DNA of 64,000 bases. Source: Chamaecrista fasciculata (lineage: Eukaryota > Streptophyta > Magnoliopsida > Fabales > Fabaceae). The notes beneath the pieces were generated by a model, which saw only the letters and a list, made by a program, of their open reading frames with translations, was not told the DNA's origin and ran no database searches. The stretch lies in contig QANZ01021572.1 of NCBI GenBank assembly GCA_003254925.1, positions 19,747 through 83,746 on the forward strand, written 5' to 3'. Position numbers and translations under genes: made by a program. Positions 34,510 through 46,800 of this stretch are shown here, one piece after another; position 1 is the first letter of the stretch, and every line of letters starts with the position of its first letter.

Positions 34510-34739
34510 TATTTGTTTGTACTATTTTTAATACTATATCGTTGTTACACCATAAAATTTATTGACTATTATCATTATTAGCTTTAATTATAGTTTTAAA
34601 TTCTTTATTCAATATGTTATTTATATATATATATATATATACTTAAATTAAACAGTCTAGTTATTTACATACATTTAGGACATACATTTGGAACCAAAAT
34701 GACCATTTGACCCAATCTTAATGATAAATGATATATTGT

Positions 34740-35650
34740 CATGAAGGTACCAGTAGGGAGAAGCTTCCTGAAGCATGCCAAGTTTCTATGTCTGCCAGGA
34801 TTCCTTCCTCCGATTTTGAGCTTGCAAATTTTAAGCAACGAGTCAAACCTTCGTGGGTCAATTTCTAACCCACTAAACATCGATGTTGCAATTTCACGTA
34901 TTCCTTCACCCTACAATATGACAAATATATATACACACACATGTTGAACAAAAGCAATTAATTATTAGGTGTTAATTTGTTTTTGCAGATAATCGAAGTA
35001 TTAGACTTTGAGCATTTGGTCATATATACCACTTGGTAAAGGAATGAAGTGGAGGGATGAACACTCATAGGGTTGGAGCATATTAAATACACGTCTCGCT
35101 GCATATTATATATATATACATCATTCAGAATAACATGGAAACAAATTTAGTACAGTGCTGTGTATATATTTACTATAGTATAGTTTTGTTATAATGACCT
35201 AATAACATTAGGAGAATATAATTAATTATGACCTTAAGGAAATCCATGTCAGCATACATGTTGTTGTGAAGTTTGGCTCTCATAGTGGCAAAATCCATAG
35301 GCTGCTTCACAATTCTATAGTAACCCTGCACATGTATTTCAAACATAACCAATAATACTATATACATATATACTTCTCACATACACATTATTATTCAACC
35401 CCAACAAACAAACAAATAAAAAAAATAAGACAATTATATGTGGTAACCAAAAAGACGAAACTCACTTCATCATGAGGATTAACTGGCTCAGCAAATAGCC
35501 CAAATGTGTCTCTCCTGCATAAGTTAAAATTATTTATACTTTGAAGCTTAATATATACCAATATATTAATGTAAGTTCTGATAGTGGAATGGAGGTCTTA
35601 CATTGACATTGCGAGCAAATTTTCTGACTCCTCCTTCTCCTTGCATGAGG
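34740..35650 (-). pseudogene. Bromodomain gene fragment with introns, unit 5
   Basis: Exon a 35650-35602, exon b 35514-35466, exon c 35325-35233 (GYYRIVKQPMDFATMRAKLH, NNMYADMDFLK), exon d from 35098, exon e about 34905-34745 (SGLEIDPRRFDSLLKICKL). Exon lengths of 49, 49 and 93 nt equal those of unit 4. Exon c has three substitutions at its end (TDMELL to ADMDFL), so units have diverged independently. Confidence 0.7.
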
Positions 35651-36730
35651 CTATATGTAATAATTAAATTAGAATTGGAAGGCTATAGATGTTTTTAAGT
35701 TTTCTCAATTATGTGTGAAAAGGGGGAAAAATTGAACATTATCTTGAATGCAAAAATAAATGGTAAATAGATGCCCTCACTTTTCTAAGATACTCATACA
35801 CATAAACTTTCAACACTCTAGAGATAGATCTAACTAATAAGTCTCAAAGATAAATATAATATTGTGATAGTATTCTTAAGTAACTAACAAACACTTCCCT
35901 ACTCATTTAATTTTCTTTTTTCATGTCAATGGATGTAGGGATGGCACCCGCACGGGGCGGGGGCGGGGTGTGTGCTACCCGTCCCTGCCAACTCAATCCT
36001 CCCTCGTCCTTGTACCCGACTCCCCATGGGTCCCCGCAAGGATCTCCACTCTAGATCTTCAAGCACAAAACTTACAAAAGTTTCAAATATCCAAATGCAA
36101 AAATATCAAAACACCATTAAAACAAAGTTTGAACAAAAAGTGATAGTACATTCGTTAATTTTATACATTACTAAAGCAAAATAAGAACATGTGAAAAATA
36201 ATAATACAAACAAAACTCACATTAATAATCATCAATAACAACCAGAGATCAAAGGGAATGAGTGAACAATTTCGTCTGCGACACAAAAAGAAAACCTCAT
36301 ACTTCAGCCTACAAAATAATACACCCAACGACTTTGATGATTGGTGGTGTTCTGGTTCGACGGTGGCGATGAGAGAAGCGACGTGAACGAAAATGTTCAA
36401 CTTCGATGATGGGGGTTGTTCAGCTTTGACGATGGTGGTGTTTGGCTTCGACAATGGTGGAGTTCGGCTTCGACGGTGGCATTGAAACTTGAAACCAGCA
36501 GCGATAAGAGTGAAGAAACAAGAGAGATAAAAAAATGGAGATGGATGTGGCTAATAGAGTGAGTGTGTGGCGGCTAGGGAAGAAGAAAGATTGAATGGCT
36601 AATTGATGAGGGTTTGCAGTTGGTGATCTAACGGTACAAATTCAATTTACCAAAAGGCTAAAAATTAAAGTTATAAAGTTAATCTAATGGCTAACAATTA
36701 TTTATTTATGTATTATAAAATTAAAGTTAT
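35651..36730 (+). repeat. Unit 5 tail with shortened GC block and minisatellite
   Basis: GC block at 35938-36060, about 50 bp shorter than in units 2 and 4; minisatellite at 36340-36485. No gene. Confidence 0.6.
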
Positions 36731-37017
36731 CCTTAATTGGATGGTCTTTAAGTTAAACTATTTTCCCATTACTTTAATTTTCAAGAGGAATATAGAATGA
36801 AACATTGATAAATACCTTTGGTATTCCATTGATTTGATAAATGAAGAACTAGTACAAAGCTTTTTCCTTGAAGCATCTTCAACCTCTTGATCTTCTTCTT
36901 CCATATAGGCTTTATGAAACTCCATAGCCTCTCTAAATACATAAAAGCTAACTTGTTATATCATAAGCATAATACACACCTATATATAAGTGAATAAATT
37001 TAGGATGAGTTTCTTGA

Positions 37018-37233
37018 ACTACGACATTATAAAACATCGACATCAGCCAATAACTACGACAACTTCATTAAATAACGAGATCATTAAAAAACTACGACAA
37101 TTTTATTAAATAACAATATTAGCAAACAATAACCACAACTTTATTAAATAACGCCATCATTAAACAACTATGAAAACTTTATTAAATAACGACATCAGTA
37201 AAGAATTTGATGACTTTATTAAACAATGACATT
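37018..37233 (+). repeat. 38-bp tandem array, copy 10
   Basis: Six monomers; ends ATGACATTAGCC. The last ~150 bp of this stretch and its right flank are repeated after the N at 37344. Confidence 0.85.
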
Positions 37234-37500
37234 AGCCTATTTAGTTTTACTATTTTTAATACTATACATATTTTTTGTTTTTTGTTTTACTACTTATAAT
37301 TTAACAAACTCTTTCTTTTTCCCAGTTGGAACCGTAAATAAACNGACATCAGTAAAGAACTTTGATGACTTTATTAAACAATGACATTAGCCTATTTAGT
37401 TTTACTATTTTTAATACTATACATATTTTTTGTTTTTTGTTTTACTACTTATAATTTAACAAACTCTTTCTTTTTCCCAGTTGGAACCGTAAATAAACAA
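37190..37500 (+). repeat. Gap at 37344 with the same ~150 bp on both sides
   Basis: The sequence GACATCAGTAAAGAA... through GGAACCGTAAATAAAC before the N reappears immediately after it almost unchanged. This is what unmerged overlapping contig ends look like. Confidence 0.8.
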
Positions 37501-38109
37501 AGTCAAATAATACTCTTAATATTAGTATTACAATAGATTGGAAGCTTGAACCAGACCAGCCGGTTCAGACCGGAACTCGGTGAGCCGGCAAGTAGTCAGA
37601 TCCGATTCCGCCTTTTGGACCAAATTTCAAGAGACCTAGTAAATATCTGGGTTGACTCATTGGGTTTTATGAAAACCGTTGAATCACAACTTGGATGATC
37701 CTATTTTTTTTTTTTTTTNCCAGTTTTTTTTTTTTGTGGATTGGAACAAATCAGAGTAGATTTAACACAAATAAGAAAGGATCCGAGCAGATCGACACAA
37801 ATCAAAGAAGATTGACTAACCAAGAACAAAATTGAGAGGACAAATAGTGGCACGATGAGAATGAAATTGTAAGCCTCATTTGCAAATTAGACTCAAGAGA
37901 GCTGAGAGGTGAGATCGTGTGAGAGACTCAAGATTGAGGGACCACTTGGTGAGACCAAGAGAGATCAAGAGAGATAATGAAAGAACAAAGAGATGAAAAG
38001 GCAATGAGAGAGGCGAAATGAAAATGAAGAGGCATCCAAAAAAAAAAGAGAAAGAGGCTACAGTGAGAGAGGGTTAGGGTAAGATTTGAAGTTAGGTTTA
38101 GGTTAGGGT

Positions 38110-38356
38110 NTTTTTTCTTCATGATTAATCATAAGACAAATATAACATAAAAGAGAATTTATGTGTCATTATTATAGTTAGACAACTTACAGAAAAAATA
38201 TAATGAATTTTATCATAATTTTTCCCCGTATGAGATTATGATAGAGATTTTCTTTTCATGATTAATCACAATTCACAAGACAAATATAACATAAAGAGAA
38301 TTTATGTGTCATTTAATAATTAGACAACTTACAGAAAAAATATAAAGAATTTTGTC
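38110..38356 (+). repeat. Gap (N at 38110) and a ~135-bp tandem duplication
   Basis: Right of the N the stretch TTCATGATTAATCA... ACTTACAGAAAAAATATAA occurs twice (about 38119-38215 and 38255-38350) with small differences. Non-coding. Confidence 0.75.
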
Positions 38357-38364
38357 ATTATAAA

Positions 38365-38729
38365 GGTTAAAGTGCGCTTTTGGTCCCATAACGTTTGCTC
38401 AAGTTTCAATTTGGTTTCATAATTTTTTTGTTGCTCTTTTGGTCCCTTATTTTTTGCTGAAGTCTCAACTTGGTCCCATGTTACACTTTTGATCATATCC
38501 TTGGGTCAGGTTGCATAATTAGTCTCATATCTTTGGAAAAGTTTCTACATTGTGGGACTAACGGTAGAAATTTTTGCAAAGATATGAAACCACATCTGCA
38601 ACAAAAAATTATATGAGACCAGTTCTACACCTGACTAAAAGATGTAAGACCTAAAGTGCAACAAACAAATATACATGATTAAATTGAAATCTAAGTAAAA
38701 GATATGAGATCAAAAGTGCACTTTGGCCA
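38365..38729. mobile_element. MULE/hAT-type MITE, 365 bp
   Basis: 8-bp direct repeat ATTATAAA at 38357-38364 and 38730-38737. Ends GGTTAAAGTGCGCTTTTGGT and, inverted, GGCCAAAGTGCACTTTTGAT. The inside is rich in TTGGTCCCATA-type motifs. A related partial copy lies in the intron at 42322-42468. Confidence 0.8.
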
Positions 38730-39789
38730 ATTATAAATTATAAACAAACAAACAAAAATTTATTTGCCTAAAACACTAAGGCAAAAAACACCTCATAAAA
38801 ATACACAAGAGACACTCAATTTCGTCTATTAATACTTAATTAGTAGGGTAGGCTTCTCCATGGACTAGATCAATTTTGACCTTACAAATATGCTCATAAC
38901 TTAAAACTTAAACGAGAATAACATTCAAAACACTAAATTCATCTCACCCTAAGAAATTCAACTTGATTTCATTTGTGGAATGATATTGGTTGAATTATAA
39001 ATTTCATATTGGTTGAATTATATAATTCTGAAATCCACGTAGTAGCTCCAAATATCTCAATTCTAGCAATTTCACAAACTAGCTAGTAGCTAGGTGACAA
39101 AATCTGTCATGCAAGGAATTGATTTAGTTTATTAAAGTTTGGAGCAAAACAAGCCTATGGTTGATCACCAAATGCTTACAAGTGACACATGTACAAATGT
39201 ACTTCTTTGATTAGACCAAAAATAAAATGTAGAGAAAATTAAACCACGAAAATTAACTACACTATTTTGCAACAAGGCAGCATAGAATATATAGATATAA
39301 ATAAGGAACTCAAATAAATAATTTTAAACACCAATTGCGAGTGATGTGCCCATTGGTCTCCTTAAGAATCATAAGTGTCACGCTAAACAGGAAAAATACA
39401 TCATATATGGAATAATAAATTGTATATTTAAATAATGTATGGAGTTCAAATTTTGTTTAACATTTGGGCAAAAGTACTCTTTCGTATGCCAAAATATGAA
39501 GTCAACTTTAATTATACCCTCAAAGTTATTTTGAATAAATTATACTCTTAATCTTTTTTTTTGTCAATTGTACTCTCAATTTGTAGTACAATTGACTAAA
39601 ATATGAAACATTAGGACACAATTGACCCCAAAAGTACTTTAAGAGTACAACTAAAACTGACCTCATATTTTGAGAGTACCAATAGTACTTTTTCCTAACA
39701 TTTTTTTTGAAAGTTTTATTTTTATTATAGGGTTTCTCAATTTTAATAAATATTAATCTTTACTTTGAAAGAGATAAGTGTAACCAACA

Positions 39790-39965
39790 AATGTTTAGTG
39801 CGGTAGTAAACGAGTTGTACTTCAGGTTGAGGGATATAGGTTTGAGCCTTGGAGTTGATATTGTTGGGAAGACTTTAACTGTTTGTTCTCAGCTTGATTG
39901 AGATTAGTCTTCGCCTAGACTGTTACACGAATATGTGGAGGAAACTCATGGTTATACTAAAACGA
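39790..39965 (+). mobile_element. SINE-like tRNA-derived element
   Basis: TAGTGCGGTAGTAAACGAG (A-box region) and, ~35 bp on, AGGTTTGAGCCTTGG (B-box). It is followed by a body ending near AAAACGAAAAAAAAAG (A-rich tail at ~39959-39975). Confidence 0.5.
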
Positions 39966-40009
39966 AAAAAAAAGATAGGTATAAATACTTTTGTCATCAT
40001 ATAAAAATA

Positions 40010-40502
40010 AGCTAAAATATTATTTTGGTCATTAAACTATGGTATAAGTTTCATTTTAGTCATAAAACTATTTTTTCTTTCGCTTTGGTCCCAAAATGTG
40101 ATTTCATCGGGTTCTTACCGTTATTTATAATCTTGATAGTTGGAATTGACCATTTCTCTCTCTTATGTGTCTTAATAAATGAGTTGACAAAGAGAAAAAT
40201 AAAAATTTTCATTCTTAGCCACAAATTGGAGTTAAAAATTGACCCCAAATTTATTTCTAATTTGTGATAGAAAATGAACATTTTTCTTCCTCTCTTTGTT
40301 AACTCACTTATTATGACACATATGAGAAATAACTAATCATTCTCAACTAGCCAAGTTAGAAATAACAGTAGAAACCACATGAAATCATATTTTGGGGACT
40401 ACAACAAAAAAAATGTGAAAGTTTGAAAATCAAAATAAAATAAAAAATAAGACCAAAATGAAACTTATCCCATAATTTGAAAATCAAAATAAGTATTTGA
40501 CC
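40010..40502. mobile_element. MULE-type MITE, ~493 bp
   Basis: Direct repeat ATAAAAATA at 40001-40009 and 40504-40512. Inverted ends AGCTAAAATATTATTTTGGT and GGTCAAATACTTATTTTGAT; inner inverted parts as well (AGTTTCATTTTAGTC against GACCAAAATGAAACTT). Related to 24160-24667. Confidence 0.75.
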
Positions 40503-41404
40503 TATAAAAATATAAATACTTGAAAAAGTTTTACTTCCTATTATATAATCTTTGAGTTCAAACAAAAATTAATTATTTTTTAAATTATAGAATAGACAAA
40601 TATAAATAGTTTGTGATTATAAAAAAGATTGTATATCTAAGCTTTTCTTATAGGAATAAACTAATATAAGATTTTAATATTTTTATTATAAAGTTTCTCC
40701 AAAGAATATGTAGCACATGCAACGATTTTAATATTTTCTTATTTTCTAATATATATATATAATAGAGAGAATATTAGAAAATATATATATATATTTATTA
40801 TAATCAACCATAAAAGAGACTATCAAAAATAATTTTGCTATGAAGTATTAAGGTTTTCAAGAGCTCCATTACATCTATTTATGTTAAAATAGTAACAAGT
40901 GAAATAAGAAAAATGATTGACACAAAAATAATGTTGTTAATTACGATTATATCACCAATAAATTAGAAACATACGGATTAACGGTACCCTCAAAATTTTA
41001 TATTTGAGTCTTGAGAATACAATTGACAAAAAAAAAGATTTAGGGTTTAATTAACCGAAAAAATTCTGAGGATATAATTAAAACTGACTTCATATTTTAG
41101 AGATATCAAGAATATTTTTATTATTTAAAGTATAATATAAACTGAGACTTTATATTAAAATTATGCCAAAGATGAAAACTCGCAAAATGAAAAACAAAGA
41201 AAAATAATAGTATTTGTTTTCAAATAAACCCAATAGATTTTTAAACAATTTACTGACCAAACCAAGTTAAAAATTCTTTTTAATCCAATTCTGAAAATGA
41301 TTCACAATCATGAATTAATCGCCTTTCTTAAAAAATATTTGGTATCGATCAACTATTCATATGATCTAGTCTAATTCAAATAACATTATTTAATTAACAA
41401 AGAT

Positions 41405-41590
41405 CGACCCAGATAAGGAGTCAACTCATAACCCACAAGGTCGTGAGTTCGAATCTTGCTACCGATGTGAGGGTATTGTTGGTAGGCCATCTGTGAGTAC
41501 ATTTGTAAGCGCTCTCATAAAGTCTGGAGGAATGTCCTATCCTTAGTGAGTTCCCGGTACTCATCTCACCTAAACTTTTTGACGTGCCAA
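41405..41590 (+). mobile_element. SINE-like tRNA-derived element
   Basis: AACCCACAAGGTCGTGAGTTCGAATCTTGC contains a B-box (GTTCGAATC), and an A-box-like part lies upstream. It is followed by GATGTGAGGGTATTGTTGG and an A-rich end near 41588. A full tRNA fold is not expected, as its 3' half is unrelated to a tRNA. Confidence 0.5.
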
Positions 41591-41699
41591 AAACAAATAA
41601 CATTACTTAAAAGAAATAAAATTTCTAAGAACTTTAATTTTCCATTACAAAAATCATTAAAACAACCTCATAGTTACAATTTTTTTATACCAGATATAT

Positions 41700-41890
41700 A
41701 AATAATTTTAGCCAATTTTTTTCTCTCTTCCTCTCCTCTGTTTCTCATAGGTCTCCCTTTCCCTTGTTGTTCTTCTCCAAAAACCCACTTTCCTTTTCCT
41801 CTTCTTCTTCTTCCTCCCTAGCCATTATCACCATTTTCTCCAATATTAACAAACAAACCAAAAACCAAACCTAGTTATCTAGCTATCTAG
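41700..41890 (+). promoter_or_regulatory. Pyrimidine-rich 5' leader of the gene at 41891
   Basis: Dense CT stretches (TTTTTTCTCTCTTCCTCTCC, CTTCTTCTTCTTCCTCC) just upstream of the ATG are typical of plant transcription start regions and 5' UTRs. The exact start is not determined. Confidence 0.5.
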
Positions 41891-42264
41891 ATGAAAGAAG
41901 TAAGTGTTGAGGGTGAAGCTTCAAAAGGAGCAACAACAACAACAAAACCAACAACCATTATGGCTGCTACAACAGACATGCACAATAGTGCTGTGAAGAT
42001 CTTAAGAGCCAGATCAGCAGATTCCTACAACACTAATAATAACAATCATGGAAATCACTATGAGCAAGAGCTTGAAAAATCCTCAAAAATAGAAGTGATG
42101 GGTTGGTATTTGTATGAGTTTTGCTTCTATTTTGTTCAAACAGTGCTCATTCCTGTGGTGTTTCCTCTCATTATTAGTCAGCTTCAACAACTTCCTCAAG
42201 ACCATGCTATAGATTGGACCAAGAATCACCATGGAATGTCCTGTACCGACAAAGAAATCACTCT
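41891..42264 (+). CDS. First exon of a predicted membrane protein gene (partial)
   Basis: ATG at 41891 opens a frame of about 124 codons to a strong splice donor, CTCT|GTAAGT at 42265. The N-terminal 65 residues are polar and Thr/Asn-rich (MKEVSVEGEASKG..., AVKILRARSADS). At residues ~75-102 comes a hydrophobic, probably membrane-spanning stretch, VMGWYLYEFCFYFVQTVLIP then VVFPLIISQLQQLP. It ends MSCTDKEITL. GWYLYEF at the first helix is reminiscent of Atg22-like/major-facilitator transporters, but I cannot confirm the family. Codon content is far less repetitive than the neighbours and a CT-rich leader precedes it, so it is the best host-gene candidate in the window. No later exon is found: the presumed intron runs into a MITE piece, a gap (42469) and an LTR. 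It may be truncated or misassembled. Confidence 0.65.
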
Positions 42265-42469
42265 GTAAGTACTTTTTTTTTCTCTATATTTTTGTTTTTG
42301 GTTGCTGGCTAAATTATATTAAGGCTTAAGTGCACTTTTGGTCCCAATACTATGACTAAGGTTTCAATTTGGTCCCATAACTATTTTTGTTGCAGATTTG
42401 GTCCCAAACCTTCGCAAAAAGTTTCACCGTTAGTCCCCTGGTCACTTCCGTCCAAATTTCGCCGTTAAN
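42265..42469 (+). other. Start of intron with partial MITE, then gap
   Basis: Begins GTAAGTAC. From 42322 (AAGGCTTAAGTGCACTTTTGGTCCC) it carries the left part of a MITE related to 38365-38729. A single N at 42469 interrupts it. Confidence 0.55.
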
Positions 42470-44818
42470 AAGAAGAGAATAGGAAGAGGAAGAATATAAT
42501 GGGCCGATTCGGACAATCCAACCGTTGGATTTCATCTCGGAGCTTCTCATCTTGAGGTAGGATCCCTCTATATCCTCCCCTTTGCATTTTCTTTCTCTTA
42601 TCTCTCAATTTCGCCACTTTGGTCCTTAGGGTTTTAAAAGCTTGAGTTTGTGAAAATATTGATGATTTGATGAAATTGTTATTTGGGTTTTGTTTTAGAA
42701 GTGATTATTGACAATTTCATGGTGGATTTCGGGTTGGAAACATGTTTTGGGGGTTTGATTTTGGATTATGGGTGAGCCGAGAATGATGAAGATTTTTTAG
42801 AACTTTGGGACAAATTACAAATTGGCCCTTTTGGTGATTTTGGGACAAATTACAAATTGGTCCTGAAAGTAATTCTTTCATGAATATCATTATGTATGTA
42901 TAGTTAGTGATGTATGTATGATTATACTGTATTTATGAACAGTGTTGTATACTATATTTATGAATAGTACCGTATTGATGAATAGTGTTTTTCACAGAAA
43001 ATTGCCGGTTTCATGTGTGTTGTTTCTGTTTCCTTTAGGGAACCTCTTGGGGATTGTTTCCCTTCAAGAATAGAATTATTTGAGTGTTTAAAGAGGGTGG
43101 AATGATTGGATTTCATGTTCAACCTCAAGTTTTATATATTGGAAAGGTTTGGGGTGTTTTTAAAGAAATAAAGTTTAATGTTTCTTTTGGGAATTCAGAT
43201 GGAATATTTTACCTTGAAATGTGTTTACATGACATCATTAGAATAAGTGTTTGATGAGGCGAATGAGACTCAGTTTGCATGAGTCCAGAGTGACTCAAGA
43301 TGTATATGTCCATATGTTTAGTTGTGTAAAGCCTTTGGGTGGCTTGTGTTGTATAAGAGCCAATTAATGGCTTGGTTATGGAAAATCTTGAAATTGTTAA
43401 TGTTGCATGAAGGACAATAAATGGCTTAGTTGTTGGGAAACCTTGGAATGGTTTACATTGTTGGAAAATCCTGTGGATGGCTAATTAAAGTGTCATTGTG
43501 GCTCGGTGTAGCCTAGTTTGTGAATTGCCGTGATAGGCATGAGTTAGGGTTTCCTGGATTGGGCCCTAGTGCATTGATGTATTTGTACGGTATGATTGTG
43601 GATGCATGTGTTGGCCCTTGAGATGAAGTCTCGGGCGGTTCTTGATGGATTCCTTGCGAAGTTATGTCAGGACACCTTGAGGGTTGAGGCCCTCCCCATT
43701 ATTCGCGAAGAATATTTGGGTAATGGCCATGGTGGATTCCGTGGTCGGCCTAAGGTGGATTCCTTAGGTGACAGGCTGATTGGTATGTGCGCACACCAGG
43801 GGACGCTCTTGAAGCCTAGGTCGAGATGACCATTAATTTTGTGATCATGACGATGTTAGTTGGCTATACCATTGGTATCGTGGTTTCGGGTGACACGTCG
43901 ATCACGGCCAGCATATGTTGTATTTTTATGGTATTGGACCACGCCTTCACTGAGATGTGAGGCGTTGTGGTATGTATTCATGTATTATGCATTATGGGAC
44001 CCTTTGCCTTCACAGTTGGTGACGCACTGGGATGTGGCTCTGGTATGAGACACGAGTGATGACGGAAACTCTAGAGGAGTGTCATCGGTGCATGGAGCAT
44101 GCATGTTATTATTGTTTAATCTGTGTGGTGTGAGTACAGGCTAGTGCTCATGTTATAGCATTTGGTTTGCATAAACTGAATATATTGGGAGTTTGTGGGA
44201 TGAGTTATCCCTTGTTGCACTTGTTGTGAATTGAATATAATTGTGAGTTATGGGATAGGTAATCCCTAGCGTTATTTTATTTGTATTGTTGGCTCTAGTG
44301 AGCTCTTGATGAATGCTCTTTGAGGCAATTAACCTATTTATGTGGCGGAGATGGTTCTCTGTATGTTTGCTATGTGCTGGATTAGATTGGTTTTATTGAG
44401 TTGTGAGAGGATGTATGTTTGCTATGTGCTGGATTAGATTGGTTTTATTGAGTTGTGAGAGGAGGCTGAATGCTGGGGGATTTGTGGTTAAAGTGGGATA
44501 TTGGAAGAATCCTACTGAGAATTTTTCAATTCTCACTCCTATCATCACAGTTTGCAGGTTTGCAGGTGTGGCTGACTTGCAGGATTAGGAGGGTTGCTCT
44601 CCGAACGGTATTGCTTCTGTATCTTTAGTTTTAGATACCTGATACTTTGTAATTTATTGGCTAATACACTGACACATAACTTGGAGGTGAAACCTCTTGT
44701 ATTTATTTAGTAACTTGATGTCAGTTGTATAAACTAGTGATTAGTGATTCCCAGTGTTGGATTTTATATGATGAAATGATTCTTAAAAAAAAATTATTCT
44801 AAAATCTGGGATGTCACA
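42470..44818 (+). mobile_element. Gypsy LTR (Tekay/Del-like), 5' end at gap
   Basis: Ends AAAATCTGGGATGTCACA. Its middle (43660-43830: GAGGCCCTCCCCATTATTCG..., GACAGGCTGATTGGTATGTG, GCCTAGGTCGAGATGACC) is the inverse of 58990-59150 in the minus-strand LTR, so it is the same family in plus orientation. Its 5' end is lost in the gap at 42469. The short frames at 43596, 43860 and 44403 are LTR sequence. Confidence 0.65.
44356..44465 (+). repeat. 55-bp tandem duplication in LTR
   Basis: TGTATGTTTGCTATGTGCTG through TTGAGTTGTGAGAGGA occurs twice in a row without change. Confidence 0.85.
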
Positions 44819-46800
44819 ATGCATAGCTCTGATTTCATCGCATTCAAACCAGAAGCTAGAGAGATATGATTATATTGAGTAGTTACAGACTAATTGTGAA
44901 ACTTATCAAGGATCAAAATAAAAACTTTGAGAAACATTCAGGATCAAAACGAAAGACAAACTATTAGGAACTAAAAAAGAATTTAGGGTAAATTTTAAAA
45001 GACTAAAATGAAATTTTGACCTTTTTTAAAAACTAGGGAAAATGGTTTTAATAAAAAAAATAGACACATTTTACTTAAAAACATATTAAGCTTAGGCCCG
45101 AATAAAAATGAGCATCTTGTGTATATAATGTTATCATGCCTTTTCAATGTTAACCTAAACCTTAATTATGTCAAATTTTAACAAAAAGGATATTGAACAT
45201 TTTATTTGGTCAATTGATACTTGGAAAATTTAGGGGCATAGTGGACATTAATCAAAAGTTGGAGAATCAAAAAAAATAAATTTATCATCTTTCCCCACTC
45301 TTGTATTCAAAATGAAAGCTCTATTTTTTTCAGAAAAAAAATGAGAAGGAAAGCTTCGTCATAAAATTCCTAAAATCATTTAAGATTTTATTAGTTTTGA
45401 ATATCTTTAATTGCAAGATAATTTATTTCAAGATAACCCATCAAATGAGGCATCACCAAGAATCGAACTCAAGCCATGCAATTGTAATGGGCAAAAGGTG
45501 ACCAAGTGAGTCAAACCTCATTGGCATCTATTATATATTTTTGATATGTCAAGAAACAACCACTCAAATTGTTTGACGCATAATCTTTTAATTGTGTATT
45601 GTTTCTTCTTGTGTGCATTTACGACATTGAGGTTTTTCTCCATAAAAAATTAACAGCACATATCACACGTTATACACATGAGTGAATAAAAAATGAAATT
45701 TCTCAATTTTCAGTCAATTTTACCTTGTGAACCATAATTCCCAAATTTCTTTGTGTGCTATGTTAAAGAGTAATACAAGTGTTTAGATGTATAATTGGGT
45801 AGTGATATGATTGAAAGCATGATGTGAAATCTGTTTGGGTCCTTATCTACTTGCATATCTATTATCTGAAATGACGCTCCATAACATATAGATGAATGGA
45901 ATTGGATGGAAAATGTGTATGTGATAAGTAATTAAGAGTATGATATTTAAACTAGATAATGAAATAAAGCAGTTGCCCATACTTGTGATTGACTAATATA
46001 GAAAGTGTGCTAATTAATAATAAGGAAATGATAAACTTGTTAGTTAATTAGACTAGTTTAATACTTGTGTTCAAAAGAATGACGTAGTTGTAAATATTAG
46101 TTGGAAGATTATGTCTTAACTTGAGAATTTACATTTTACCATTAATCAATTGAATATTATCGTACATAGCCTGCTATTGCACCTCTATTGATTCATGACT
46201 GGTGTAGTTGATGCTTATAGGTGTTATTGAGGAGTTTGATGAAACTTTTCAATAAGTATTGTAGCCTACCACTGAATTTTAGTCTCTGTTGTCATGATTT
46301 CTGGTTGTGCCTATATTTCTTGAATCCATGGAATTAGCCTCTCAGATTTTGTGTTGGTGTTGGTTGTTTTATTAACCAAGTGCTTTTGTATGTAATGAGA
46401 ATCAATTCAAATATGCCTGCCAATTAGAGTGTTTGAATGAATAAAATATAAAGCTTTCCTTCTTTTGTAATGCTCACTTAAGTCTCATAGTTCAAATGGT
46501 TGTTATGTATTTAATTTTGTCTCAGGCGCTCTTTGAAAAATGTTCCACATGCTCTATGTTTTTCCTTGGTGGTTAGACTATGTGTGACGATTTGTGGTTG
46601 CTTAAAGGTTTAAGGTAATTTGAGATGTGTTTAGTCATTGTACCTTATAATTTATAATTATGTTTAGATATGACCTTAATTTTCTTCCCACGTAACTTAT
46701 ATATATATATGTATATCTATTGTCCTCAATGCATGTCCTGCTTCAGGGATATCTATGCATGATTTAAACACCAATTCCTATACCCGACAATGTTATTTTA
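44819..46800. other. Intergenic DNA, no gene seen
   Basis: The first ~30 bp (GCATAGCTCTGATTTCATCG) match the upstream block of the repeat unit, then the similarity ends. A SINE-like relic lies at 45425-45535. The rest is AT-rich with no clear frame. Confidence 0.5.
45425..45535 (-). mobile_element. SINE-like tRNA-derived element
   Basis: The minus strand reads AATGAGGTTTGACTCACTTGG, then about 35 bp on GGCTTGAGTTCGATTCTTGG, the A-box/B-box spacing of a tRNA-derived SINE. Confidence 0.5.

Larger units (their letters stand above)
34144..38109 (+). repeat. Unit 5 of the large repeat
   Basis: Starts inside an E block (AGGC TTTATGAAACTCCATC). It continues with first array (34288-34509), bromodomain fragments, tail, second E block (36800-36940), second array (37018-37233) and the left part of the hAT-like element (from about 37530). 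It ends at the N at 38110. The AIPP2-like part is missing. Confidence 0.75.
38738..41690. other. AT-rich intergenic DNA with SINE and MITE relics
   Basis: No gene seen. Contains a SINE-like relic (39790-39965), a MITE (40010-40502) and a second SINE-like relic (41405-41590). The open frames at 40025, 40060 and 40356 lie in the MITE; that at 41421 lies in the SINE-like relic. Confidence 0.6.

Noticed and set aside
41405..41590. Functional tRNA gene
   Set aside because: A B-box is visible but no tRNA 3' half or clover-leaf; it fits a SINE relic better.
43596..44588. Three short plus-strand frames that could look like a gene
   Set aside because: The stretch is LTR sequence shared (inverted) with 58354-60772 and with 46801-47818, where the frames are not kept.
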